This document shows, piece after piece, positions 1 to 8,473 of a stretch of 64,000 bases of DNA; position 1 is the stretch's first letter, and every line of letters begins with the position of its first letter. Made by a program: the position numbers and the translations under genes. Under the pieces are notes generated by a model. That model did no database searches and was not told the origin of the DNA. It was given only the letters and a program-made list of their open reading frames with translations. The stretch comes from Gemmiger formicilis (GTDB lineage: Bacteria > Bacillota > Clostridia > Oscillospirales > Ruminococcaceae): positions 104,136 through 168,135 of the forward strand of contig NZ_WQOH01000052.1 of the NCBI RefSeq assembly GCF_018784445.1, in the 5' to 3' direction.

Positions 1-302
1 CCCAGCAGGGTAAAGGCCAGCACATAGTCCAACAGGATCATACCCACCAGCGGCAGCAGACCGGGGGCCGGGGGTGCGTAGAAGCCCAGCAGCATCTGCA
101 AAAGGCTGTTGACAAAGCCGGTGAACAGGCCCCATTTCGCGCCGTGGCGGAAGGAAATCAGGATAAAGGGCAGCATACTCAGCAGCGTAATGGAGCCGCC
201 GTTGGGCATCTCGAAAATTTTGATGTTCGCCAACACAGTGCCCAGGGCGATCATCAGGGCGCACTCAACGAGAGTGCGGGTCTTGGAATAGGTTTTGGAC
301 AT
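1..302 (-). CDS. thiT: ThiT thiamine ECF-transporter S component (5' part only)
   Basis: The first 100 residues of a hydrophobic protein run off the left edge. The stretch MPNGGSITLLSMLPFILI followed by RHGAKWGL matches the ThiT/YuaJ family, the membrane S component that binds thiamine and works with the energising EcfAAT module. ATG at 302-300 is the natural start, about 90 bases downstream of a TPP riboswitch on the same strand, which independently supports thiamine as the substrate. The rest of the gene lies outside the window, so intactness cannot be judged. Confidence 0.9.
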   Translation of the reverse strand, partial: MSKTYSKTRTLVECALMIALGTVLANIKIFEMPNGGSITLLSMLPFILISFRHGAKWGLFTGFVNSLLQMLLGFYAPPAPGLLPLVGMILLDYVLAFTLL

Positions 303-395
303 GGATTCCACTCCTCAAAAAAATGTAACATAAAAACAAGAAAGCGCCCACAACATACATTGCAGGCGCAAAAGCGTTATGACTGGTGGGTCAAA

Positions 396-490
396 CTTCC
401 TACGCCGGCATTACCCGGATCAGGTTCAAGGCGACCCGAAACTGCGGTTTGTTTCGATCTCAGCCGAGGATGCCCCTCAGCGCCCCTGTT
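396..490 (-). promoter_or_regulatory. TPP riboswitch (THI element)
   Basis: Read on the minus strand, the conserved blocks appear in order: GGGGCATCCTCGGCTGAGAT, then CGGGTCGCCTTGAACCTGAT, then CCGGGTAATGCCGGCGTAGG. CTGAGA and the CTGATCCGGGTAATGCCGGCG stretch are the signatures of the thiamine pyrophosphate aptamer. It sits directly upstream of thiT, so it should repress the transporter when TPP is plentiful. The expression platform between about 303 and 395 was not resolved. Confidence 0.95.
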
Positions 491-600
491 TTTATGTCCA
501 GTTTCCATTATACACAACGGCGGGCGTTTGTCAAGCGCGGCGGTTTAAGAATTCACACACAGTTTCTCCCACAATTTCACACCTGTTCAACAAGGTTCTG

Positions 601-894
601 CCACCGCTGCGGCGGCGGGAGCCACCTATACAGGCACCGTGACGGCCGTTTCTGCCAACGCGCTGACTCCAAGTGGATCGTGACCGGGACAGCACCCTGT
701 CCGCCCTGGCCTGTGAGGGCACCGTCGTGGACGACCAGGGCCGCGCCGTGACAATCAAGGACAACAACGGCAATGTTCTGGTGCAGGGCACCAGCGAGTA
801 TACTGTGACCGTGGAGGATTATTCTACGACTGTGGACGCTGCCAACGCCAGCGTCAGCGTGACGTTCAGCGAGTATGAGGTGGAGAAGGCGTAA
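601..894 (+). pseudogene. Remnant of a secreted or surface protein C-terminus
   Basis: A Thr/Ala/Val-rich reading frame (ATYTGTVTAVSANALT) runs from about 601 to a TGA at 679, then continues in another frame from about 673 (STLSALACEGTVVDDQ ... SVSVTFSEYEVEKA) to TAA at 892-894. The two halves look like one beta-rich surface protein domain broken by a frameshift, with no recognisable start or ribosome site. A GTG at 673 could make a 73-residue peptide, but this is probably debris. A MITE-like element abuts the stop codon. Confidence 0.5.
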
Positions 895-1066
895 GGCAAC
901 ACCGCATAATTCCCGCCTTACGGCTTAAGCACCGCTCCGGCGGCTGCGGCACGGCATCTGCGTTGCCAAAATGCTCGATAATACACAAAGTATTATCTGC
1001 GCTTTTGGCTTAGCAGCTGCCGCACCTCGCTCGCCGTATCGGCACTTAGAATTATGCGGTATTGCC
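895..1066. mobile_element. MITE-like element, copy 1 (172 bp)
   Basis: A 172-bp non-coding element with terminal inverted repeats (GGCAACACCGCATAATTC at the left; the right end reads GGCAATACCGCATAATTC on the minus strand). It is flanked by a direct duplication GTAA (891-894 and 1067-1070). Nearly the same sequence recurs at 63564-63735 and, inverted and longer, at 33251-33534. It encodes no protein and would need a transposase in trans. Confidence 0.8.
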
Positions 1067-1130
1067 GTAAGATTTTTCTGTTGCCAACCTTATTGCAGGG
1101 GCGGATGCAGGCACCACTCCCCTGCAACGA

Positions 1131-1167
1131 AAAACCGGGCACCACAGCAGGTGCCCGGTTTTTTTGT
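1131..1167 (-). terminator. Intrinsic terminator after the EIIA gene
   Basis: ACCGGGCACC and AGGTGCCCGGT form a GC-rich stem at 1134-1160, flanked by A and T runs on both sides, so it can stop transcripts in either direction. It lies 9 bases past the stop codon of the EIIA gene. Confidence 0.85.
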
Positions 1168-1175
1168 AGTGCAAT

Positions 1176-1691
1176 TTACTTGCTGACTTTGATGAGATCA
1201 GCGCCCGGCTCGACATCGCCGGAGGCAACGACCTCAACGTCCTTGAAGTCGTCGGTGTTGGTCACGACCGTGATGACCACGGCGGGGTGGCCGGCGGCTG
1301 CGATCTTGTCCAGGTCCATTTCCAGCAGCAGGTCACCCTTCTTGACCTTGTCGCCTTCCTTGACCTTCGGACTGAAGCCGTCGCCCTTCATCTCGACGGT
1401 GTCAACGCCGACATGGATCAGCACCTCGACGCCGCCTACGCCCATAATGCCCAGCGCATGGCCGCTGTCCGGGGCTTGGGTGATTTCGCCGTCGACCGGG
1501 GCAAAGACCTTGCCCTCGGTGGGTTCGATGCCGCAGCACTTACCCAGGATGCCCTGTGCAAACACTTCGTCGGGGATGTTCTCCATCGCTACAACGGTGC
1601 CCTTGGCGTCAGCCGCCAGGGTCAGGGGGAACGTCGGCTCTGCAGGGGTAGCCGGTGCAGAAGCCTTTTTCAGAAAATCAAAAAATCCCAT
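1176..1691 (-). CDS. PTS glucose-family EIIA component
   Basis: A 171-residue EIIA of the glucose (Crr) family, which passes phosphate from HPr to a sugar-specific EIIB. The two active-site histidines are visible: H78 in APDSGHALGI and the phosphorylated H93 in VEVLIHVGVDTVEMKG. The frame FAPVDGEITQ is the usual entry to the domain. It stands alone with no EIIB/EIIC beside it, so it may serve a permease elsewhere, act as a regulatory EIIA, or both. Its general partners ptsH and ptsI lie at 29-31 kb. It is followed by its own terminator. Confidence 0.92.
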   Translation of the reverse strand: MGFFDFLKKASAPATPAEPTFPLTLAADAKGTVVAMENIPDEVFAQGILGKCCGIEPTEGKVFAPVDGEITQAPDSGHALGIMGVGGVEVLIHVGVDTVEMKGDGFSPKVKEGDKVKKGDLLLEMDLDKIAAAGHPAVVITVVTNTDDFKDVEVVASGDVEPGADLIKVSK

Positions 1692-1792
1692 GGTAATCTC
1701 TCCTTCTTAAAGCACCACAAGGGGTGTGTTGTAAGTTTATTATATCCCGCCGCGCCCAAAAAGGCAAGGCTGGCAAGCGGAAATTGCCCGGG

Positions 1793-2359
1793 TCAAATCC
1801 GCTCTTTTACAGCGCGTATGGCCTGCCAGGTAATGCGGGCGATCTCTGCCGGCGGCAGGTCAAACCCAGCCTCCTGCCAGGCAACGATGGTACCAAAGCA
1901 GCCGTTCACTGCAAAGACCAGCGTATATTTCTGCTCCTCGGTGCCGCCGCCCGGCGCGAACTCGCCCAAGCAGCGCTCGGCAATCAGCTTTTTGGCGTTG
2001 CGGGTAAACTCCGACTCCCAGCTTTTGCCGTAAAGCGCTGTGCAGAGGTCGGGGTTCTCGGTCATGTAGGTGAACAGTGCCACCAGGGCAGGGGGAACCT
2101 CCTCCTGCGAGATGCCGGGCAGCAGACTGTCCATCAGGTCATTGAGCCGCGCCAGCTGGGCAGCCTCCATCTGATCCATCAGGGCATAGATATCAGCATA
2201 GTGGAAATAGAACGTCCCGCGGCTGATCCCGGCCAGCTCAGTAAGTTCCCGGACCGTGATCTCACGCAGACTTTTCTGCTGCAACAGCGTAATAAGCGCC
2301 TGGTAGAGCCGCTGTTTGGTCATGCGTACACTGCGGTTGGCGTCTCCTTTGGCGTTCAT
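1793..2359 (-). CDS. TetR/AcrR-family transcriptional regulator
   Basis: A 188-residue repressor with an N-terminal TetR helix-turn-helix (LREITVRELTELAGISRGTFYFHYADIYAL, about residues 32-60) and a C-terminal helical ligand domain of the TetR_C_8 kind often seen with DhaS-like regulators. ATG 2359 is chosen because it is well spaced from GAGGAAGG; a GTG at 2368 would sit almost on top of that site. It is divergent from the HD hydrolase at 2528, a natural candidate target. The ligand is unknown. Confidence 0.88.
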   Translation of the reverse strand: MNAKGDANRSVRMTKQRLYQALITLLQQKSLREITVRELTELAGISRGTFYFHYADIYALMDQMEAAQLARLNDLMDSLLPGISQEEVPPALVALFTYMTENPDLCTALYGKSWESEFTRNAKKLIAERCLGEFAPGGGTEEQKYTLVFAVNGCFGTIVAWQEAGFDLPPAEIARITWQAIRAVKERI

Positions 2360-2394
2360 CGTATGCACCGCCTTCCTCGCAAATTTCTACTTTA

Positions 2395-2423
2395 AGAATA
2401 GCCGTTTTCGCGGACATTGTCAA
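2395..2423 (-). promoter_or_regulatory. Promoter of the TetR regulator
   Basis: On the minus strand TTGACA (2423-2418), a 17-base spacer and TATTCT (2400-2395) form a near-consensus sigma-A promoter about 36 bases upstream of the start codon. Confidence 0.75.
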
Positions 2424-2478
2424 GGATTTTGTACAAAAATGTAGTCTGCTGTTGATGAAATTTTATAAACAATGCAAT

Positions 2479-2506
2479 TTGCGCCCCGGTGCAAATATGC
2501 TACAAT
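2479..2506 (+). promoter_or_regulatory. Promoter of the HD hydrolase
   Basis: TTGCGC (2479-2484), a 16-base spacer and TACAAT (2501-2506), 22 bases upstream of the ATG. A short GGTGCAAA/TTTGCGCC arrangement overlaps the -35 region and could be an operator. Confidence 0.6.
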
Positions 2507-2527
2507 AGAGGCAAGGAAGTGATCATT

Positions 2528-3298
2528 ATGAAAATCGACCGTGCCCGCGCACAGAAAGCCTTTGCCGACTACGCCGCGCACTACAACGCCGCCGACCCGA
2601 AGGTCAAGCTGAAAATCGACCACACCTACCGCGTGGCCGCGCTGTGTGACTGCATTGCCAAAAGCCTGACCCTGCCGCCGGAGGATGCGGATCTGGCCTG
2701 GCTTTCCGGTATGCTGCACGATGTCGGCCGCTTTGAGCAGCTGCGGCGGTACAACACCTTCATCGACGCCCAGTCCATCAACCACGCTGCATTGAGTGCA
2801 AGCGTGCTGTTTGACGAGGGGCACATCCGCGACTATATAGACGATGCCGCCGAGGACGCCTTGCTGCGCACGGCGGTGGCGTGGCACAGTGCCTTCCGCC
2901 TGCCGGAAAAGTTGGACGACCGCACGCGGATGTTCTGCCAGATTTTGCGGGATGCCGATAAAATCGATATTCTGCGCGTCAACGTTGAAACGCCGATGGA
3001 GGAAATCTACAGCGTCAGCACCGAGGCCCTGCGCCAAAGTCCAGTAACGCCCGCTGTGCTGGACGCATTTTACGAGCACCACTGCATTTTGCACAGCCTG
3101 AAAAAATGGCCCGCCGACAATGCGGTGGGCCATGCGTCGCTGGTATTTGAGCTGTGCTATCCCGAGAGCCTGCGCATCGTAGATGAGCAGGGCTGGCTGT
3201 GGCAGCTGCTGGATTTTAAGACGGAGAATCCTGATACCGCCAAGGCGTTTGAGGCGATTGCGGATGAGATGAAGCGGTGGATAGGCGAGCATATGTAA
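2528..3298 (+). CDS. HD-domain hydrolase
   Basis: A 256-residue protein with an HD metal-dependent phosphohydrolase fold. The motif H...HD...D is visible: IDHTYRVA (about residue 33), LSGMLHDVGRFEQ (about 66-78), WHSAF (about 120) and ILRDADKIDILR (about 142-153). Such proteins hydrolyse nucleotides or signalling phosphates, but the substrate cannot be told from sequence. ATG 2528 follows GGAAGTG by about six bases. The gene diverges from the TetR regulator, which may control it. Confidence 0.85.
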   Translation: MKIDRARAQKAFADYAAHYNAADPKVKLKIDHTYRVAALCDCIAKSLTLPPEDADLAWLSGMLHDVGRFEQLRRYNTFIDAQSINHAALSASVLFDEGHIRDYIDDAAEDALLRTAVAWHSAFRLPEKLDDRTRMFCQILRDADKIDILRVNVETPMEEIYSVSTEALRQSPVTPAVLDAFYEHHCILHSLKKWPADNAVGHASLVFELCYPESLRIVDEQGWLWQLLDFKTENPDTAKAFEAIADEMKRWIGEHM

Positions 3299-3678
3299 TA
3301 AACGGCAAACGGGCAAAACGAGAGGGGCAAGGGAGGGCGGCAGTCCTCCCCGTCCACGGCAGCTGCGGCAAAGCCCGTCGGAATCCCCCAGTCCGCTAAC
3401 GCGGACAGCCCCCTTTAACAAGGGGGCCACCCCTTCCCCCTGCGGGGGTTCGGGGAAACACCCGACTCAAAAGTGGCGAAAGCCCCGCTGGCGTTAAGCG
3501 CGAACAGTAATACTGCGTTCGCGTAGCCAGCGGGGCTTTCAACTTCCTTATTGGGGGGCTCGGGGGCGTGCAGCCCCCGAGGCGCGGGTCCGCTGCGTCG
3601 CAACAGCGGCAGTTTTCTTTGCCAGCTTTCTTTTGCTGCCAAAAGAAAGCTGCCTTCGGGCAGGCTGCCGCCAATCCT
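3299..3678. other. 380-bp gene-free region with palindromes
   Basis: No credible gene. It contains CAGTCCGCTAACGCGGACAG (3391-3410), related to the AAGGCTT repeat family, a near-perfect cruciform at 3478-3540, and short GC palindromes near 3551-3583 and 3640-3670. It separates the HD gene from the convergent NSS transporter and probably holds their terminators. Confidence 0.6.
3478..3540. repeat. Long nested inverted repeat
   Basis: Outer arms GAAAGCCCCGCTGGC (3478-3492) and GCCAGCGGGGCTTTC (3526-3540) are perfectly complementary, and the loop contains a second stem CGCGAAC/GTTCGCG. It could act as a bidirectional terminator although the T tract is short. Confidence 0.7.
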
Positions 3679-5046
3679 TTAGACGAGCCCTTGCACCAAA
3701 ATCACCGCGATCAGCACCGGCAGCACATACTTGAAATACGGCTTGACCCACCGGGGCATCTTGGGGCCGTCGCCGGTGTTGCACTCGGCAGCATACTTGT
3801 CAAAGCCCCAGCCCCATTTGGTGACACAGAACAAAAGATACACCAGACTGCCGCCCGGCAGCAGCAGGTTGCTGACGAGGAAATCCTCGAAATCCAATAC
3901 CGTGCTGCCTGCGCCCATGGGCTGGATAAAGCTCCACACATTGTAGCCCAGCGCACAGGGCAGACCCAGCAGCACCAGCGCCGCCGTGCCCACGATGCAG
4001 GCTTTGTGGCGGTCCCAGCCAAAGTCCTCGCAGGCGCAGGCGATGATGTTCTCAAACACTGCAATGACCGTGGAGAAGCTGGCGAAGGTCATGAACAGGA
4101 AGAACAGTGTACCCCACAGGCGGCCGCCTGCCATGTTCGTAAAGACGTTGGGCAAGGTAATAAAAATCAAGCTCGGGCCTGCGTCGGGTGAAATGCCGAA
4201 GGAGAAACAGGCCGGGAAGATGATAAGCCCTGCGCAGACCGCCACAAAGGTGTCCAGCACGCAGATACGCGCGGCCTCGCCCGGCAGGGTAAAGCGGCGG
4301 TCCATGTAACTGCCGAAAATTTCAATCGCACCGATGCCCAGGCTCAAGGTGAAGAACGACTGATTCATCGCTGCCGTGATGACGTTGCCCAGGCCCTGCT
4401 CACTGGCGCGGGACCAGTCTGGCAGCAGGTAGAAGGCCAGGCCGTCGCCCGCACCGGACAGGGTAAAACTGTGGACGACCAAGACGAGGATGAGAGCGAG
4501 CAGTGCGCTCATCATCCATTTGCCGACCTTTTCCAGGCCGCCTTGCAGGCCGCGGCCGCAGACGATGAAGCCTGCCACCGTGATAATGACCATCCAGAAC
4601 ACCATTTCCACGGGGCTCGAGAGCATCTCGCCAAAGATGCCAGACGCTTGTTCCGACGTAAGGCCGTCAAAATTGCCGGTCAGGAAGCGGAAGAAGTAAT
4701 CGAGCATCCAGCCGGAGACGGTGGTGTAGTACATCATCAGCAGTATACAGCCCACCATGCAGAACCAGCCGTGGATGTGCCACTTGCTGCCCTGTGGTTC
4801 CAGCGCCTTGTAGGCGCTGCGGGCAGCACCGTGCCCGGCGCGGCCGACGGCCAGCTCCATGGTCAGGACCGGCAGGCCCATCAGCACCAGGAAAATCAGG
4901 TAGAACAAGACAAAGATACCGCCGCCGTACTGGCCTGTGACGGTGGGGAAGCGCCAGACGTTGCCGATGCCGATGGCACAGCCCGCGCTGACAAGGATGA
5001 AGCCAAGGCGTGAGCCGAAGCCTTCCCGCTGTTTTTCGGGTTCCAT
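3679..5046 (-). CDS. Sodium:neurotransmitter symporter (NSS/SNF) family transporter
   Basis: A 455-residue membrane protein of the NSS family (LeuT/MhsT/TnaT type), which couples sodium entry to amino-acid uptake. The first helix carries the family signature: RLGFILVSAGCAIGIGNVWRFP with the unwound GxGNxWRFP motif, followed by NGG-like GQYGGGIFV. About 11-12 hydrophobic segments are visible, as in short bacterial members. The substrate is unknown; aromatic or hydrophobic amino acids are usual. It stands alone and diverges from threonine aldolase. Confidence 0.93.
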   Translation of the reverse strand: MEPEKQREGFGSRLGFILVSAGCAIGIGNVWRFPTVTGQYGGGIFVLFYLIFLVLMGLPVLTMELAVGRAGHGAARSAYKALEPQGSKWHIHGWFCMVGCILLMMYYTTVSGWMLDYFFRFLTGNFDGLTSEQASGIFGEMLSSPVEMVFWMVIITVAGFIVCGRGLQGGLEKVGKWMMSALLALILVLVVHSFTLSGAGDGLAFYLLPDWSRASEQGLGNVITAAMNQSFFTLSLGIGAIEIFGSYMDRRFTLPGEAARICVLDTFVAVCAGLIIFPACFSFGISPDAGPSLIFITLPNVFTNMAGGRLWGTLFFLFMTFASFSTVIAVFENIIACACEDFGWDRHKACIVGTAALVLLGLPCALGYNVWSFIQPMGAGSTVLDFEDFLVSNLLLPGGSLVYLLFCVTKWGWGFDKYAAECNTGDGPKMPRWVKPYFKYVLPVLIAVILVQGLV

Positions 5047-5136
5047 AATATTCCTCTTTTCTCACAAAGTACTATTATTATAGCGTAGTACAGCGAAACT
5101 TGCAAGCGCGGAATCACAGTGTTATAATTAGTGCAA

Positions 5137-5176
5137 CACCCGCCGTGCGGCGCGGGCGAACAATGTTTGCCCCTAC
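5137..5176. repeat. GTAGGGGC-family palindromic repeat, half copy
   Basis: CGGGCGAACAATGTTTGCCCCTAC-type arm in the gap before threonine aldolase. Only one arm is recognisable. Confidence 0.5.
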
Positions 5177-5213
5177 TAGCAGCGTACATACTAACGTGTA
5201 AGGAGTTAAGAAT

Positions 5214-6266
5214 ATGCTTCGTTTTGAATGTGACTACGGCGAAGGCGCGGCCCCGGCCGTGCTGGACCTTTTGCAGCAAACCAATTTTGACCAGACCCCC
5301 GGCTATGGCGAGGATGAATACTGCGCCAAGGCTGCTGCACAGATACGCAGCCTGTGCGATGCCCCCGACGCCGATGTGCATTTCTTTGTCGGCGCAACGC
5401 AGGCGAACCTGACCGTGATTGCGGCGGCGCTCAAGCCCTGGCAGGGCGTGCTCTGCGCGGATTCCGGGCACATCCATGTGCATGAGACCGGCGCAGTCGA
5501 GGCCACCGGCCACAAATGCCTGGCTCTGCCCGGCAAAAACGGCAAGATCACGGCCCGCCAGGTGCGCAAGGCCGTCGAGGAACACCGCGCCAACGCCAGC
5601 CACGAGCACGAGGTGCAGCCCGGTATGGTGTATATCTCGAACCCCACCGAGGTCGGCACCCTCTATAATAAGGAAGAACTGACCGAACTTTCCGCCGCTT
5701 GCTATGAGCTGGGGCTGTACCTGTTTGTGGATGGTGCCCGCATGGCCTACGGCCTGACCAGCCCCGCCAACGATTTGAGCCTGCAGGATTACGCCGCCCT
5801 GTGCGACGTGTTCTACCTGGGCGGCACAAAATGCGGTGCGCTGTTCGGCGAGGCAGTCGTCATCACCAACGACGATCTGAAGCCGGATTTCCGCTACTGC
5901 ATCAAGCAACACGGCGGCATGCTGGCCAAGGGCCGCCTGCTGGGTGAGCAGTTCCTGGCCCTGCTGGACGGCGAGGACGGCGGCGAGACGAGCCTGTACT
6001 TCACGATGGCACGCCATGCCAACGAACAGGCCCTGCACATCCGCGCCGCGTTTGAGGCAAAGGGCTGTAAGGTTTTGCACGACTCCCCGACGAACCAACA
6101 GTTCTTTGCCCTGCCCGACGAGTGGTACGCCAAGCTGACCGAGCGCTACGCCATGACCCACATGGGCAAGCCTGACAAGCACCACACCGCCGTGCGCATC
6201 TGCACCAGCTGGGCCACGAAGGATGAAACCGTGGAGCAGCTGATTGAGGACGTAAACGCGCTGTAA
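5214..6266 (+). CDS. ltaE: Low-specificity L-threonine aldolase
   Basis: A 350-residue PLP-dependent fold-type I enzyme of the beta-eliminating lyase/threonine aldolase family, splitting L-threonine or L-allo-threonine to glycine and acetaldehyde. Seen: GATQANLTVIAA near the N-terminus, HIHVHETGAVEATGHK (about residues 85-100), VDGARMAYGL (about 172-181) and the lysine segment FYLGGTKCGALFGE (about 200-213), where the PLP Schiff base forms. The ATG follows AAGGAGTTAAG. A monocistronic unit ended by a terminator at 6278. Confidence 0.93.
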   Translation: MLRFECDYGEGAAPAVLDLLQQTNFDQTPGYGEDEYCAKAAAQIRSLCDAPDADVHFFVGATQANLTVIAAALKPWQGVLCADSGHIHVHETGAVEATGHKCLALPGKNGKITARQVRKAVEEHRANASHEHEVQPGMVYISNPTEVGTLYNKEELTELSAACYELGLYLFVDGARMAYGLTSPANDLSLQDYAALCDVFYLGGTKCGALFGEAVVITNDDLKPDFRYCIKQHGGMLAKGRLLGEQFLALLDGEDGGETSLYFTMARHANEQALHIRAAFEAKGCKVLHDSPTNQQFFALPDEWYAKLTERYAMTHMGKPDKHHTAVRICTSWATKDETVEQLIEDVNAL

Positions 6267-6277
6267 TTCGGTACACC

Positions 6278-6309
6278 AAAAATCCCGCATCACACGATGC
6301 GGGATTTTT
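6278..6309 (+). terminator. Terminator after ltaE
   Basis: AAAAATCCCGCAT (6278-6290) pairs with ATGCGGGATTTTT (6297-6309), 11 bases past the stop codon. Confidence 0.9.
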
Positions 6310-6608
6310 CATCTATTCAAATGGCCTCGCGGCCTTATTGGTTGTCTGCGCCGCAGCCGAAGCGATTGCTTCTGGCATGGCCGGGGCGTCAGTGATAGTT
6401 GTTGTCTCGGGGCATCCCCTTGACTCTGTCTATATACTACACCACATTTATGTCCGGCCTGTCACGCCAATTTGAAAAATATGTTAATTCTTTGCTTTTC
6501 CCTATAACGCAGTAGGGGCAGGCTTCCAGTCCGCCCGGGGACTTTGCGGCCGAGGCCACGTTCCCGGGCGGAGCAGAGCCCCGCCCCTACTGTGCAATTT
6601 CATATAAT
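6310..6608. other. Gene-free region between ltaE and metI
   Basis: About 300 bases with no credible gene. The first part has no feature I can name; 6512-6590 is a copy of the GTAGGGGC repeat. The end of the met operon lies immediately after, and the repeat may supply its transcript end. Confidence 0.6.
6512..6590. repeat. GTAGGGGC-family repeat
   Basis: Starts GTAGGGGCAGGC, ends GCCCCGCCCCTAC, with an inner CCGCCCGGG/CCCGGGCGG palindrome. It lies 19 bases beyond the metI stop codon. Confidence 0.75.
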
Positions 6609-7307
6609 TTATTTCTGGATGCGCTTATCGCACTTGATGGCCAGCTTCGTGCCAACGGTCTGCAAGATCTGCACCAGCACGACCAGCAGGGCGGTGGCGA
6701 AGAACTCCAGCACCACGTTAAAGCGGTAGTAGCCGTAGTTGATGGCAATTTTGCCCAGGCCGCCGCCGCCGATGATACCGGCCATGGCACCGTACCCCAT
6801 GATGGTCGTAGCTGCAATCGTCACGTTGGCAACCAGGCTGGGCATGCTCTCGGGCACCATAACTTTGGTGATAATTTGCAGCGGCGTCGCCCCCATGCTC
6901 TGGGCGGCCTCGATGACGCCCGCATCGACCTCGCGCATGCTCGTTTCAACCAGGCGCGAGACGAAGGGGAAGGACGCGATGACCAGCGGCACAATGGATG
7001 CCACCGTGCCGATGGATGTGCCCACGATGGCGCGGGACAGCGGGATGACAATGATCATCAGAATCAGGAACGGCACACTGCGCAGCAGGTTGACCAGGCC
7101 GTTCAGCAACGCCATGACCCAACGGGGCAGGGGACGCACGCCACCCTGCTCGCCGGTGACAAGGCAGACACCCAGCGGCAGGCCAATGACCAGCGCCAGC
7201 AGGGTGGCCACGACCGTGGACCAAATCGTTTCCCACGTTTCAAACGGAATGGTGGGCAAAATCTGCAAGAACGTCTGCCAGTCCTTGCCTGCAAAAAACT
7301 CTGCCAT
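6609..7307 (-). CDS. metI: Methionine ABC transporter permease MetI
   Basis: A 232-residue inner-membrane permease that forms the channel of the MetNIQ D/L-methionine importer. The BPD_transp_1 fold is visible with five hydrophobic segments and the coupling (EAA) loop VEAAQSMGATPLQIITKVMVPESMP (about residues 140-165) that docks on the ATPase. Its ATG shares a base with the metN stop codon (TGATG), indicating translational coupling. Third gene of the metQ-metN-metI operon. Confidence 0.95.
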   Translation of the reverse strand: MAEFFAGKDWQTFLQILPTIPFETWETIWSTVVATLLALVIGLPLGVCLVTGEQGGVRPLPRWVMALLNGLVNLLRSVPFLILMIIVIPLSRAIVGTSIGTVASIVPLVIASFPFVSRLVETSMREVDAGVIEAAQSMGATPLQIITKVMVPESMPSLVANVTIAATTIMGYGAMAGIIGGGGLGKIAINYGYYRFNVVLEFFATALLVVLVQILQTVGTKLAIKCDKRIQK

Positions 7308-8305
7308 CAGCCGTTCACCTCCTCATAGGTAATGCCGGGATAATTTTTAATGTACTCGATGGCCGCTTCGGCCTTGTCGTCGTCGGGCAGAGCCAACAGC
7401 ATGCTGCCCAGCGTCTGGCCGTTGACAATGCGGGTGTCGGCCGCCATGATGGATACCAGCGCACCACACTCGATGGCAAGACTTGCCACCAGCGGCTTGT
7501 CGGTGGTCTGGGTGCCGCCGAAGGCCACACGCACCAGGCGCTGGCCGGGCAGGGCCTCGGCTTTGGGCGCACCGGCAGGGTAGACCAAGCGGCGTGCCGC
7601 CTTGGAAGTAGGATGGCTGAAGATGGCCTGCACGCCGCCCTCCTCGACAACGGTACCGTTGTCCAAAATCGCCACGCGGTTGCAGACTTCCTCAACCACG
7701 CTCATCTGGTGGGTGATGATGACGACCGTGATGCCCAGTTCGCGGTTGATCTTCTGGATCAGCTGCAGGATGGCGTGGGTCGTGTTGGGGTCAAGGGCAC
7801 TCGTCGCTTCGTCGCAGAGCAGCACCTTCGGGTCGGTCGCCAGGGCGCGGGCAATGGCAATGCGCTGTTTCTGGCCGCCGGACAGCTGGGCAGGGTAGGC
7901 GTCGGCTTTGTCAGGCAGGCCGACCAGTTCCAGCAGTTCGCGGGCGCGGGCCTCGGCCTTTTCCTTAGGGACCTTGGCAAGCTCCATCGGGAACATAATG
8001 TTGCGCAGGCAGGTCCGCTGCATCAGCAGGTTGAACTGCTGGAAGATCATCGTAATTTCGCGGCGGGCGGCGCGCAGGTCAGCCGCATTCAGGTCCTGCA
8101 TCTGTTTCCCGTTGACGATGACGCTGCCCTCGTCGGGGCGTTCCAACATATTGATGCAGCGTACCAGCGTAGATTTTCCGGCGCCCGACATACCGATGAT
8201 GCCGTAGACATCGCCATCCCGGATGGTCAGGTTGATGTCGTTCAGCGCGACGACCGTGCCACCCTGCGTGGCAAAGCGCTTGGTCAGGTGTTGCAGTTCG
8301 ATCAT
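7307..8305 (-). CDS. metN: Methionine ABC transporter ATP-binding protein MetN
   Basis: A 332-residue ABC ATPase. Walker A GMSGAGKST (about residues 38-46), Q-loop IFQQFNLL, signature LSGGQKQRIAIARAL (about 143-157) and Walker B VLLCDEATSALDP (about 164-176) are all intact. The C-terminal 80 residues (LVRVAFGG ... ALPDDDKAEAAIEYIKN) form a NIL domain, the ACT-like regulatory module by which cytoplasmic methionine inhibits transport. So the importer probably feels both transcriptional attenuation and allosteric trans-inhibition. Confidence 0.96.
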   Translation of the reverse strand: MIELQHLTKRFATQGGTVVALNDINLTIRDGDVYGIIGMSGAGKSTLVRCINMLERPDEGSVIVNGKQMQDLNAADLRAARREITMIFQQFNLLMQRTCLRNIMFPMELAKVPKEKAEARARELLELVGLPDKADAYPAQLSGGQKQRIAIARALATDPKVLLCDEATSALDPNTTHAILQLIQKINRELGITVVIITHQMSVVEEVCNRVAILDNGTVVEEGGVQAIFSHPTSKAARRLVYPAGAPKAEALPGQRLVRVAFGGTQTTDKPLVASLAIECGALVSIMAADTRIVNGQTLGSMLLALPDDDKAEAAIEYIKNYPGITYEEVNG

Positions 8306-8421
8306 GGGTATTCTCCCTCACTTACAAAGATAGCGAATGAGTGTAAAACCCATTCGCTGTTAATTCTACTCTATTTCACGACAGGTTGCAAGGTTTTTCT
8401 TGCTGTTTGGTACCTTGCACT

Positions 8422-8448
8422 GTAGGGGCGAGCAATGTTCGCCCCTAC
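8422..8448. repeat. GTAGGGGC-family minimal palindrome
   Basis: GTAGGGGCGAGCA and GTTCGCCCCTAC form a compact hairpin in the 168-bp gap between metQ and metN. It may trim or stabilise the transcript between the binding-protein gene and the ATPase gene. A separate hairpin AGCGAATG/CATTCGCT lies at 8332-8358. Confidence 0.7.
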
Positions 8449-8473
8449 GACCTTACCGCGGATATGTTTTTTC

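Noticed and set aside
4896-6293. 465-codon antisense ORF over threonine aldolase
   Set aside because: It is a GC-driven shadow; the plus strand encodes a complete, recognisable enzyme.
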